In this document: positions 9,707 through 17,238 of the stretch, one piece after another
Layout: the number at the start of each line of letters is the position of its first letter
How positions within the stretch are numbered: position 1 is the stretch's first letter
Assembly (NCBI RefSeq): GCF_028890485.2
Contig: NZ_JARCHV010000001.1
Coordinates: 186,001-250,000 of the forward strand
Direction of reading: 5' to 3'
DNA from: Planococcus sp. SK3692
GTDB lineage: Bacteria > Bacillota > Bacilli > Bacillales_A > Planococcaceae
DNA length: 64,000 nucleotides
Made by a program: the position numbers and the translations under genes
Notes under the pieces: model-generated
Database searches by the model: none
The model's input: the letters and a program-made list of their open reading frames with translations, nothing else
What the model was told of the DNA's origin: nothing

Positions 9707-10792
9707 TTAACCGCTCGGATAGATTCTCGCTTGTTCTTCACCGTCGAGAACACGGCTTGCGCCTTCTGCGAGTGCCTGTAATTCATTTTCTCCAGGATGG
9801 ACGACAACATCGGCAATCCAGGAGATTCGGTCGGAAATGGCTTTGACGAAATCTTTGCCATACGCCAAGCCGCCCGTCAAAATGATGGCATCCACTTGGC
9901 CTTTTAAGACGGCGCTTGCAGAACCAATCTCTTTTGCTACTTGGTATGCCATTGCGTCATAAATCATTTCTGCGTCTTTATCGCCTTTTTGAATGCGTTT
10001 TTCGACCGTAACAGCATCATTGGTTCCGAGATATCCAACCAACCCGCCTTGTCCGACCAATTTCTTCATAATCTCATGGCGATAATATTGTCCTGAAAAG
10101 CATAGTTCGACCAAATCGCCAGCAGGCACTGTGCCCGCACGTTCCGGGCTAAATGGCCCGTCGCCGTGCAATCCGTTGTTGACATCGATGACTTTTCCTT
10201 CTTCGTGGACACCGACCGTAATGCCGCCGCCCATATGGGTGACGATAAGTCGCAGGTCTTTATAAGCGCGCCCTGTTTCTTTCGCATAACGTCTAGCGAC
10301 TGCTTTTTGATTGAGCGCATGGAAAATTGACTTGCGTTCAATGAGTGAAAATCCAGATACCCGCGCAATCGGTGCAAGTTCATCAACAACGACCGGATCG
10401 ACGATAAAGGCGGGAATGTTCAGCCCTTCAGCTATTTCATTGGCAATGATGCCGCCGAGGTTGGAAGCGTGCTGGCCAGAATAGCCTTCGCGCAAATCGT
10501 TGAGCATTTCTGCGTTTACGGCATAAGTACCGCCTTCAATCGGACGCAGCAATCCTCCTCTTCCGCATACAGCAGAAAGTTTGGATACATTCATGCCATC
10601 TTCATCGAGCGCTTCTAAAATGGTTTGTTTACGAAATTGAAACTGGTCAATAATGGCAGGGAAATCCGCCAACTCTTCAGTGGAGTGGCGGATAGTCTTT
10701 TCAAGGATCTGTACATCGTTGTCAAAAACGCCGATCTTTGTCGAAGTTGAGCCGGGATTAATGACCAGAATTCGATTCAGCTGTTTTTGCAC
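9707..10792 (-). CDS. buk: Butyrate / branched-chain fatty acid kinase
   Basis: Acetate-kinase-family (ASKHA fold) enzyme that makes ATP and branched-chain acid from acyl phosphate. N-terminal [14 protein letters not shown] is the phosphate-1 motif; [23 protein letters not shown] and ILTGGLAYG are the other sugar-kinase-like motifs. The start is placed at a GTG (10792, giving 361 residues) because GGAGG lies eight bases before it; a TTG nine codons upstream (10819) has no good ribosome site. With ptb it forms the substrate-level phosphorylation branch of the pathway. Confidence 0.92.
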   Translation of the reverse strand: MQKQLNRILVINPGSTSTKIGVFDNDVQILEKTIRHSTEELADFPAIIDQFQFRKQTILEALDEDGMNVSKLSAVCGRGGLLRPIEGGTYAVNAEMLNDLREGYSGQHASNLGGIIANEIAEGLNIPAFIVDPVVVDELAPIARVSGFSLIERKSIFHALNQKAVARRYAKETGRAYKDLRLIVTHMGGGITVGVHEEGKVIDVNNGLHGDGPFSPERAGTVPAGDLVELCFSGQYYRHEIMKKLVGQGGLVGYLGTNDAVTVEKRIQKGDKDAEMIYDAMAYQVAKEIGSASAVLKGQVDAIILTGGLAYGKDFVKAISDRISWIADVVVHPGENELQALAEGASRVLDGEEQARIYPSG

Positions 10793-10821
10793 ATCGATTT
10801 CCTCCGTTTCTTCTTTCAACT

Positions 10822-11922
10822 TTAGCGTCTGCTTAAAATGTCGTGGCTGTGGCCGTTGCGCAAGAATTGGCTTCTTGATTTGCGCACGCGTTCGATGCGT
10901 TCTTCTGCCATGCGGTCAGCTGCGATATAACTTGGAATCCCGTCGCGTTTTGCAATTTCGAAAATACGGGTGATGCTGTCGTAAATAGTTTCAACGCGTT
11001 TCATCGCACGTTCGTTGTTGTAGCCATATAGCTCATCCGCAACGTTGATGACGCCGCCTGAGTTGATGACGAAATCCGGTGCATAGACGATGCCGCGTGC
11101 TTCAAGCTCATCGCCGTGGCGTTGTTCTTTTAATTGGTTGTTAGCAGAGCCTGCAACTACTTTCACTTTCAATTGAGGAATCGTTTCATCGTTGATGATG
11201 GCGCCCATTGCACACGGTGCAAAAATATCCGCCTCTTGCGAGTAAATTTCGTTCGGCTCGACAGCCGTTGCGCCGAATGCATCGACTGCACGTTGAACCG
11301 CTTGTTTGTTGATGTCTGTGACGATCAATTTCGCGCCTTCTTTATGCAAATACTCGCATAGCGGGTAAGCGACGTTTCCGACGCCTTGTACGGCTACTGT
11401 TTTGCCTTCAAGTGAATCGTCGCCGTATGCTTCAAGCGCTGCAGCTTTCATGCCGATGTATGCGCCGTATGCCGTAACAGGTGATGGGTTGCCCGAAGAG
11501 CCGAATGCTGGCGAGATGCCTGTGACGAAATCCGTTTCTTCGTGGATCATGTCCATATCAGCGACTGTTGTTCCAACATCTTCTGCAGTAATGTAACGCC
11601 CGTTCAAGCCTTGGATGAAACGGCCGAAAGCGCGGAACATTTCTTCGTTTTTGTCTTTCAACGGATCACCGATGATGACAGTTTTCCCGCCGCCAAGGTT
11701 AAGGCCGGCTGCTGCATTTTTGTACGTCATGCCGCGGCCAAGGCGGATGGCATCTTCAATCGCTTCTTCTTCACTTTCATAGTTCCACATACGCGTGCCG
11801 CCAAGTGCTGGCCCAAGCGTTGTGTCGTGGATGCAGATGATGGCTTTTAGCCCTGAATTTTTATCTTGGCAAAATACCAATTGCTCATAGTCATGTTCTT
11901 CCATCTTTTTGAAAATTTCCAT
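10822..11922 (-). CDS. bcd: Leucine/branched-chain amino acid dehydrogenase
   Basis: 366-residue Glu/Leu/Phe/Val dehydrogenase family member: NAD-dependent oxidative deamination of Leu, Ile and Val to the keto acids used by BCKDH. The catalytic Lys lies in [12 protein letters not shown] (about 75-86); GGTRMWNY and the Rossmann NAD site [15 protein letters not shown] are clear. Strong Shine-Dalgarno TAGGAGG before the ATG. It lies between ptb and buk as in B. subtilis. Phenylalanine dehydrogenase is a family alternative, ruled out mainly by context. Confidence 0.94.
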   Translation of the reverse strand: MEIFKKMEEHDYEQLVFCQDKNSGLKAIICIHDTTLGPALGGTRMWNYESEEEAIEDAIRLGRGMTYKNAAAGLNLGGGKTVIIGDPLKDKNEEMFRAFGRFIQGLNGRYITAEDVGTTVADMDMIHEETDFVTGISPAFGSSGNPSPVTAYGAYIGMKAAALEAYGDDSLEGKTVAVQGVGNVAYPLCEYLHKEGAKLIVTDINKQAVQRAVDAFGATAVEPNEIYSQEADIFAPCAMGAIINDETIPQLKVKVVAGSANNQLKEQRHGDELEARGIVYAPDFVINSGGVINVADELYGYNNERAMKRVETIYDSITRIFEIAKRDGIPSYIAADRMAEERIERVRKSRSQFLRNGHSHDILSRR

Positions 11923-12018
11923 CGTAAATTCCTCCTAATAGTGTAAACTGTATAGTTTTGTATAGATCCGGTTGGCAGCAAGCCATCGGCAAGGTTTCCC
12001 TTGACTCGACGCTGCTTT

Positions 12019-12927
12019 TTATAAAGTCGCTGAGCGCAAGGCTAGAGCGAGGGAAAATAATTTGCTTTCTGCACTGTCGGCGCGCGATGTCAAAACGATC
12101 GGTGCTTTAGCACCCGCGATGATGCCGCCGACTTTGGCTTTAGAAAAATAGACAAGCGATTTGTAGAGGATATTGCCGGCTTCGATATTCGGCACCAAGA
12201 GGATATCTGCGTGTCCTGCCGTATCTCCTTCGATGCGTTTATGTTTTGCCGCTTCAACGGAAATCGCATTGTCCAGGGCAAGTGGCCCGTCAACGACGCA
12301 ATCCGTGATTTGCCCACGCTTGTTCATGGCAGTCAGTGCTGCAGCATCCAATGTTGCCTGCATGGCAGGATTAACAACCTCCACCGCCGCTAGCGCTGCC
12401 ACAATCGGCAACTCTACGCCAGTCGCTCGCGCTACCTGGACGGCATTGCGGATGATCTGGGCTTTTTCCTGAAGCGATGGCTCAAGGTTCATCCCGGCAT
12501 CGGTGACAAAGATGAGCCGGTCATAGCCAGTGACTTCAAAAGCCGCCACATGGGATAATATCGACCCAGTGCGTAGGCCATAGTCAGGGTTGAGTGCCGC
12601 TTTCATCAAGGTGGCGGTCGGGATATGCCCTTTCATCAAGACGCTGGCGTCATTCATGAAGACTGCACGTACCGCTTCTTTGGCTGCTAGGTTTGGCCCT
12701 TTGACATGATGGATCATCAGTTTCGGGTGGCCTTTTAAATGTGGGAAATCCTCAGCGATTAATTGCTTTAATGTTGCTTCGTCATCATACAAATGAAAGC
12801 TCGCAAGATTTTGGTCGAGCGCTAATGAAATAGCTTCCATTACCGCATGGTCAGCAGCTGCTGCCACTGCGACAGCGTGCTCTTCCTGCAAATCAATTTC
12901 ATCAACAATGTTCTGCAAAGTGGTCAT
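12019..12927 (-). CDS. ptb: Phosphate butyryltransferase (branched-chain acyl-CoA:phosphate acyltransferase)
   Basis: Converts isobutyryl-, isovaleryl- and 2-methylbutyryl-CoA to acyl phosphates for Buk. 302 residues from the ATG at 12927, close to the B. subtilis enzyme. An in-frame extension to 13044 is open but would run through the repeat array upstream; the ATG here has a good Shine-Dalgarno (GAGGTGAT), so the shorter form is chosen. Family sequences include FVTDAGMNLEPSLQEKAQII and the C-terminal LVPNIEAGNILYKSLVYFS. It is the first structural gene of the bkd operon. The 96-base gap to bcd shows no clear element. Confidence 0.93.
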   Translation of the reverse strand: MTTLQNIVDEIDLQEEHAVAVAAAADHAVMEAISLALDQNLASFHLYDDEATLKQLIAEDFPHLKGHPKLMIHHVKGPNLAAKEAVRAVFMNDASVLMKGHIPTATLMKAALNPDYGLRTGSILSHVAAFEVTGYDRLIFVTDAGMNLEPSLQEKAQIIRNAVQVARATGVELPIVAALAAVEVVNPAMQATLDAAALTAMNKRGQITDCVVDGPLALDNAISVEAAKHKRIEGDTAGHADILLVPNIEAGNILYKSLVYFSKAKVGGIIAGAKAPIVLTSRADSAESKLFSLALALRSATL

Positions 12928-12998
12928 ATCTATCACCTCATTCCTTTTAATTAAAACAGAAGAAAGCCTGAGATATAAGGGATGTAAGCGTTTTATTT

Positions 12999-13058
12999 GC
13001 AAAATACAGCAGTTCTCTTTGCAAATTCTTGCAAAACCTTGCAAAGAGTTGCAAAACG
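12999..13058 (-). promoter_or_regulatory. Phased TTTGCAA array upstream of ptb (possible BkdR operator)
   Basis: On the minus strand four TTTGCAA elements follow each other with an exact 10-base period (GCAA at 13021, 13031, 13041 and 13051 on the plus strand), with a fifth near 12999, 22 bases further on. TTGCAA is its own complement, so all four sites lie on one DNA face. The array starts within a few bases of the bkdR stop. The fifth element could also act as a -35 (TTGCAA, 18 bases, TTATAT) for a sigma-A promoter of ptb. A proper GG-N10-GC sigma-54 element was not found. Confidence 0.55.
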
Positions 13059-15101
13059 CTATAGAAGTCCGAATTTTTCCAATTTATAGTATAGAGTACG
13101 CAAGGAAATCTGAAGCTGTTTAGCGGTTTTCGACTTATTCCCTTTCGCTTCTTCAAGCGCACGGTGGAGGATGCCGCGCTCTACCGTTTCCAATTGCTCC
13201 TGCAAAGGCGCCGATGCTGGAATAACGACTTCGTTCTTCGCTTCTTTGGCCTTCAGCATATTTAACGGAATATGTTCTTCTGTCATCGTTTTATCGTTCA
13301 TCTGCATGAAAATCATCGAACGGCTCAAAATGTTTTCCAGTTCCCGCACATTGCCCGGCCAATCGTACATTTTCAAAAACTGTACGGCTTTCTCCGACAC
13401 ACTTTCCACGTTCCTCCCATATTCCTGATTGAGCTTTAATAACAGGCGGTCAACGATGCGCGGAATATCTTGTTTCCTGCTGCGCAGCGGCGGAATCAAA
13501 ATCGGCATGCGGTTTAATCGGTAATACAAATCTTCTCGGAACGTTCCGTCAAGCAGCGCTTTTTCCATATTGGCATTGGTCGACGCGATGACTCGAACAT
13601 TGACCGGGATCGGCTTGGTCCCACCAATCCGCATCGTTTCGTGTTCTTGCAACACGCGCAGCAATTTACTTTGGATTTGCGGCGACAATTCGCCGATCTC
13701 ATCGAGGAAGATGCTGCCGTTATTTGCTTCCTCCAACAAGCCGCGCTTTGCCCCGGTCCGGCTTTCAAGCGTCGCGCCTTCCTCGTAGCCGAACAATTCA
13801 GCATCAAGCTGTTCGCTCGACACGGCCGCACAATTAACGCGGACAAATTTATTGAACTGGCGCTCACTGGCGCTGTGGATGGCGTGCGCGAACAATTCCT
13901 TGCCCGTTCCCGATTCACCCCGTAACAACACCGTTACAAGCGTTTGGGCAGCGAGTTTCGCTTGCTGGAGTGACAGCTGCATTTCAGGGGACAAGCCAAT
14001 GATATCGTCGAATGTATATTTCGACTCAAGCGTCCGGATAATGCTCCTTGCCCGGTCCAACTCTTTCATAAGCGAGCGGATCTCCGTCGTGTCATGGATG
14101 ACTCCGACGCTCCCCTTCAATTGGTTATCAACAATGATCGGGGCCACATTAACGATTACTTCCCGTCTGGCCGGCCCGACTTTTAAATTAACGCCGCGCA
14201 CCGGTTTGCGGGTTTGCAAGGCTTTGAAGTGCATGCTTTCGCCCTCAGAGATATCGGCAGACGCCGGACGGCCGATCACTTGTTCCATCTCAAGACCCGT
14301 GATTCGTGTATAGGCCGGATTGACAAGCAAGCCATTTCCTTTTTCATCCACCACCGAAATCGCATCGTCGCTCGATTGGATGATCGCTTGCAACATTGTC
14401 TGGATTTCTTTCAAATCGGTAATTTCCTCTGCGAGCGAAACCACTTCCGTGATGTCCTTGAACACCGCAAAGGCACCAATCAATTCGCCCGTTTCATCGA
14501 TCATCGGAAAACGACTCGTGACGATTTTCGATCCATCTTTCAGTTCGAGCTCCCGGTTCAATTCCGTCCTGCCCGTCTCGATGATCCTCGGCAATTCGCT
14601 CATCGAAATCAACTCGTGGATATGGCGTCCGATCGCTTCGTCCTGCTTGACCGAAAGCATGCGTGCCGCACTGCGGTTGATGAAGTTAATATGGTTATCG
14701 AGATCGATGCCGACCATACCTTCGTCAATTGAATTAAAAATGATTGATCCTTTATGACTCTCATTGCTCAGTCGGTTGATATAATGCTCTTTTTCATCCA
14801 TCAAGCGGACAAAAATATTGGCGACGCTTCCGGGAATGATGACAGTGCGCGGGGGATAATACCGGCGCAGCCGCTGCGTCAAGTCATCGTCTCCTGTTAC
14901 GTTAAAAACGATGTCGACCGTTTTCGGCAATTCTCGGTAATCTGCGCCGGTAGCTATATGAAATTTTTCAGCTTGTTTTAACGCTGGCGCATCGGCGTGG
15001 ATATCTGCGACTCCTTCGACATGAAACCATCCGGATTCAACGAGTAGTTTTAAAATTGCAGAACCGCCGGTACCACCGCCGATAATGATCACTTTTTGCA
15101 A
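13059..15101 (-). CDS. bkdR: BkdR-type AAA+ transcriptional regulator of the bkd operon, lacking GAFTGA
   Basis: 680 residues, similar in size to B. subtilis BkdR. Order: an N-terminal Rossmann-like segment (IIIGGGTGGSAI, about 5-16), two PAS-like sensor domains (about 110-225 and 235-345), an AAA+ domain with Walker A GESGTGK (about 395-401), Walker B FLDE (465-468), REDLYYRLN (about 522-530) and sensor II WPGNVREL (581-588), and a C-terminal Fis-type helix-turn-helix (about 645-677). The loop that should read GAFTGA reads GATLES (about 442-447), so sigma-54 contact looks lost although ATPase motifs are kept. The start is a TTG at 15101 with AGAAAGG upstream. It lies directly before ptb in the same direction. 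Confidence 0.9.
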   Translation of the reverse strand: MQKVIIIGGGTGGSAILKLLVESGWFHVEGVADIHADAPALKQAEKFHIATGADYRELPKTVDIVFNVTGDDDLTQRLRRYYPPRTVIIPGSVANIFVRLMDEKEHYINRLSNESHKGSIIFNSIDEGMVGIDLDNHINFINRSAARMLSVKQDEAIGRHIHELISMSELPRIIETGRTELNRELELKDGSKIVTSRFPMIDETGELIGAFAVFKDITEVVSLAEEITDLKEIQTMLQAIIQSSDDAISVVDEKGNGLLVNPAYTRITGLEMEQVIGRPASADISEGESMHFKALQTRKPVRGVNLKVGPARREVIVNVAPIIVDNQLKGSVGVIHDTTEIRSLMKELDRARSIIRTLESKYTFDDIIGLSPEMQLSLQQAKLAAQTLVTVLLRGESGTGKELFAHAIHSASERQFNKFVRVNCAAVSSEQLDAELFGYEEGATLESRTGAKRGLLEEANNGSIFLDEIGELSPQIQSKLLRVLQEHETMRIGGTKPIPVNVRVIASTNANMEKALLDGTFREDLYYRLNRMPILIPPLRSRKQDIPRIVDRLLLKLNQEYGRNVESVSEKAVQFLKMYDWPGNVRELENILSRSMIFMQMNDKTMTEEHIPLNMLKAKEAKNEVVIPASAPLQEQLETVERGILHRALEEAKGNKSKTAKQLQISLRTLYYKLEKFGLL

Positions 15102-15177
15102 TTTTCTTCAAACCTTTCTGTCGCGATTCGTGCAATAGACTGCACACATATTTCTAGACTACAGCAGGGGACAATTC

Positions 15178-15206
15178 TTGACAACTTTAAGTGGATTGGA
15201 AACAAT
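15178..15206 (+). promoter_or_regulatory. Sigma-A promoter for the DUF2627 gene, back to back with a bkdR candidate
   Basis: Plus strand TTGACA (15178-15183), 17 bases, AACAAT (15201-15206), about 24 bases before the start at 15230. The same bases read on the minus strand give TTGTCA at the -35 of a weaker candidate for bkdR (17-base spacer, TAGTCT), so the two divergent promoters would overlap at their -35 boxes. Confidence 0.6.
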
Positions 15207-15229
15207 GGTACATGAAGGATGTGGAATAG

Positions 15230-15466
15230 ATGGGACGATTGATTGCATTTATCATTTTGCTCATACCCGGTGTCATGGCCGCTTACGGCATCAAACTAAT
15301 GCGGGATACCCTTTTCAATAAATTGCTCGAACCGTATCCGGCTCTTTGGATGCAATTTACACTTGGGACACTTTTTACTGTGATCGGCATCGGCTTCTTT
15401 GCCGGATTCTTGTTGAACCGCGACCGTAAAAAGGGCAATGTGTCTGAAAGGTTTCAAAAACGTTAA
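15230..15466 (+). CDS. yqzF: DUF2627 small membrane protein (YqzF-like)
   Basis: 78 residues with two predicted membrane helices (about 3-21 and 42-64) separated by a conserved-looking loop (LMRDTLFNKLLEPYPALWMQF) and a basic C-terminal tail. The sequence and the place next to bkdR match B. subtilis YqzF. Function is unknown. It is transcribed away from bkdR from its own promoter and ends at a bidirectional terminator shared with the convergent glycerophosphodiesterase gene. Confidence 0.8.
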   Translation: MGRLIAFIILLIPGVMAAYGIKLMRDTLFNKLLEPYPALWMQFTLGTLFTVIGIGFFAGFLLNRDRKKGNVSERFQKR

Positions 15467-15496
15467 CGGACTGCAGGCAATTGAACAAACAAAGAA

Positions 15497-15534
15497 AGAA
15501 CGCCAGGAGTTATGCTCCCTGGCGTTCTTTTTTC
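15497..15534. terminator. Bidirectional terminator between yqzF and the GDPD gene
   Basis: Perfect stem GAACGCCAGGAG / CTCCCTGGCGTTC-type hairpin (one unpaired base) flanked by A-rich and T-rich runs on both sides. It serves the convergent genes on either side. Confidence 0.85.
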
Positions 15535-15535
15535 A

Positions 15536-16258
15536 TTAAGGATGTATTTTCTTTGCCCCTAGGGTTTTCACGCGCGCCGGATAGTCTGTAATCACGCCTT
15601 TGACTAAAGGGTGAAGATTTTTCAGCATCCGTTCATTTCCTGAAATGCCGTAAAGCCGTACTGGCTTATCCAGCCGAGCAATCGGTTCAAGCCATTTCGC
15701 CTTATGGAATCTCTTATGAAAGTGAAAGCTGTCGACCCACTGCCATTTCTCCAATTCGTTCCACTGCGCAGCGCGCTTCAATATCCATGCCAATTCCATA
15801 TGCGGCAGCAATCGTTTCATCTCCCTAAGAAGTTCTCCATCAAAAGAGGAGAGATGGATATGTTCCACACCTTCCAACAAGGCACAAACAATTTCAGGGC
15901 CCTCCGGATGGCTGGCAACGGAAGATTTCAATTCAATATTCAAGGGAATGTGTTTCTTTTTCGCCCAGTCGATCACTTCGTAGGCCAGCGGAATCGAATG
16001 GCGCCCGAAACGCTTGAATCTTTTGCGGATCGATAACGATTTGAGCGATTCGTATGGCATTTCATAAATATCCGCTTGCATTCCAGCCAAGCGTTTTAAT
16101 TGGTCGTCATGGTAAATGATCGCAATGCCGTCTCGTGTCATTTGAATATCCAGCTCGATGCCGACTTGCAATTGATGGGCTAATTCAAACGCCTGCCATG
16201 TGTTTTCAAGTGCATGCCCCGAGGCGCCGCGATGCGCGTAAATTTCGATTTCAGACAT
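15536..16258 (-). CDS. Glycerophosphodiester phosphodiesterase family protein
   Basis: 240 residues from the ATG at 16258 (GGGGAGG upstream). PI-PLC-like TIM barrel that hydrolyses glycerophosphodiesters to glycerol-3-phosphate and an alcohol. The catalytic HRGASGHALENT (about 9-20) and metal-binding ELDIQMTRDG with IIYHDDQLKRL are intact. No signal peptide, so probably cytoplasmic. It corresponds in position to B. subtilis yqiK. A longer open frame upstream to 16414 has no ribosome site and enters the spo0A terminator region. Confidence 0.88.
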   Translation of the reverse strand: MSEIEIYAHRGASGHALENTWQAFELAHQLQVGIELDIQMTRDGIAIIYHDDQLKRLAGMQADIYEMPYESLKSLSIRKRFKRFGRHSIPLAYEVIDWAKKKHIPLNIELKSSVASHPEGPEIVCALLEGVEHIHLSSFDGELLREMKRLLPHMELAWILKRAAQWNELEKWQWVDSFHFHKRFHKAKWLEPIARLDKPVRLYGISGNERMLKNLHPLVKGVITDYPARVKTLGAKKIHP

Positions 16259-16411
16259 AGCTTCCTCCCCTTTTGGATAGGACCTAGCTTTAATCATTAA
16301 TTTTATCATCTCACGGACTGGCTGCAAGTGTTGAGCTTTCTTGTAAGCGGTTTTGATTTTTTTATATAGCCTTATGTAGTTTAATACATTTATTACAGAC
16401 GCGCTGCCGCG

Positions 16412-16447
16412 CAAAAAAACCAGCGCCCACTAAAGGCGCCGGTTTGT
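16412..16447 (-). terminator. Terminator after spo0A
   Basis: Minus strand: AACCGGCGCC, loop, GGGCGCTGGTT followed by a T run, beginning a few bases after the spo0A stop. Confidence 0.75.
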
Positions 16448-16452
16448 GCACA

Positions 16453-17205
16453 TTATTGTTCCGTGTTGCCGAGACTGTCGACGATCATGGCGATGAATTC
16501 CGAGTTGGACGGCTTCGACTGAAGATGCGCTTCGCTATAGCCGAATACGTTAGCGATATGCGCGACCGATTCGCTGCGCACCCACACTTGCCCGATGGCA
16601 TGGCGGATCGATCGTTCAACCCGCGCTGCCGTCGTATCGAATTTCAAGGCGATTTTGGGATAAAGCTCTTTCGTCACTTTGCCAAGTGCGGAAGGTTCAT
16701 CCACGACGATCGACACGGCCGCCTTCAAATACATATAGCCTTTTAAATGAGGCGGCACGCCAATATCTTTCAATCGCAACGTGATGAGCTCGTCTTTTGT
16801 CACCATGCCGGTCTTTGCTGCTTGGTCGCCATTTTTCATGATGTGGTTGATTTGAACGACCAAACGCTCGGTTTCGAACGGTTTCATGATAAAATATGAA
16901 GCGCCGTAGTCTGCAGCCTGGCTCATGATTGATTCTTGGCCAAACGCCGAAAGCATGATGACATGGATTTTGCTCATCCGCTCATCCGACCGCAAGACAT
17001 CAAGAACGGCAATGCCGTCTAAATACGGCATGATGATGTCGAGCAGCAAAATATCCGCTTCGGTCTGTTCGAGTATGCCGATGCATTCCCTGCCATCATA
17101 CGCAACACCCACAACTTCCATATTCGGCTGCGATTCGAGAAATTCGGTCATCAATTCGACAAGCTCTCGGTTGTCATCGGCAATGGCGATTTTTATTTTC
17201 TCCAT
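16453..17205 (-). CDS. spo0A: Spo0A response regulator
   Basis: 250 residues (267 in B. subtilis, the difference mostly in the linker). The receiver domain has the acidic pair D10/D11, phospho-acceptor D56 in LLLDIIMPYLDG, and K108 in IMKPF. The Spo0A-specific C-terminal domain is complete, with the recognition helix region TTAARVERSIRHAIGQVW (about 191-208) and KPSNSEFIAM near the end. All key residues are kept, so the protein should be phosphorylated and bind DNA. It follows recN by only 33 bases, where spoIVB lies in spore formers, and no separate promoter is visible in that gap. It probably acts here on non-sporulation targets such as biofilm or stationary-phase genes; that is inference. 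Confidence 0.95.
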   Translation of the reverse strand: MEKIKIAIADDNRELVELMTEFLESQPNMEVVGVAYDGRECIGILEQTEADILLLDIIMPYLDGIAVLDVLRSDERMSKIHVIMLSAFGQESIMSQAADYGASYFIMKPFETERLVVQINHIMKNGDQAAKTGMVTKDELITLRLKDIGVPPHLKGYMYLKAAVSIVVDEPSALGKVTKELYPKIALKFDTTAARVERSIRHAIGQVWVRSESVAHIANVFGYSEAHLQSKPSNSEFIAMIVDSLGNTEQ

Positions 17206-17238
17206 ATTTTTCTCTCCTAAAATACAGGCTCCGGTCCC

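Noticed and set aside
11923-12018. Possible promoter in the ptb-bcd gap
   Set aside because: TATAGT-like strings occur, but no convincing -35 at proper distance; bcd is more likely read from the ptb promoter.
12928-13044. N-terminal extension of ptb to 13044
   Set aside because: The extension would translate the TTTGCAA array and has no ribosome site; the internal ATG at 12927 has a strong one and gives the family length.
12928-13058. Possible sigma-54 promoter (-24/-12) for ptb
   Set aside because: TTTTGCAA could be a -12, but no GG occurs at the needed 10-base distance; the nearest GC-containing partner is one base too close. Not reported as a promoter.
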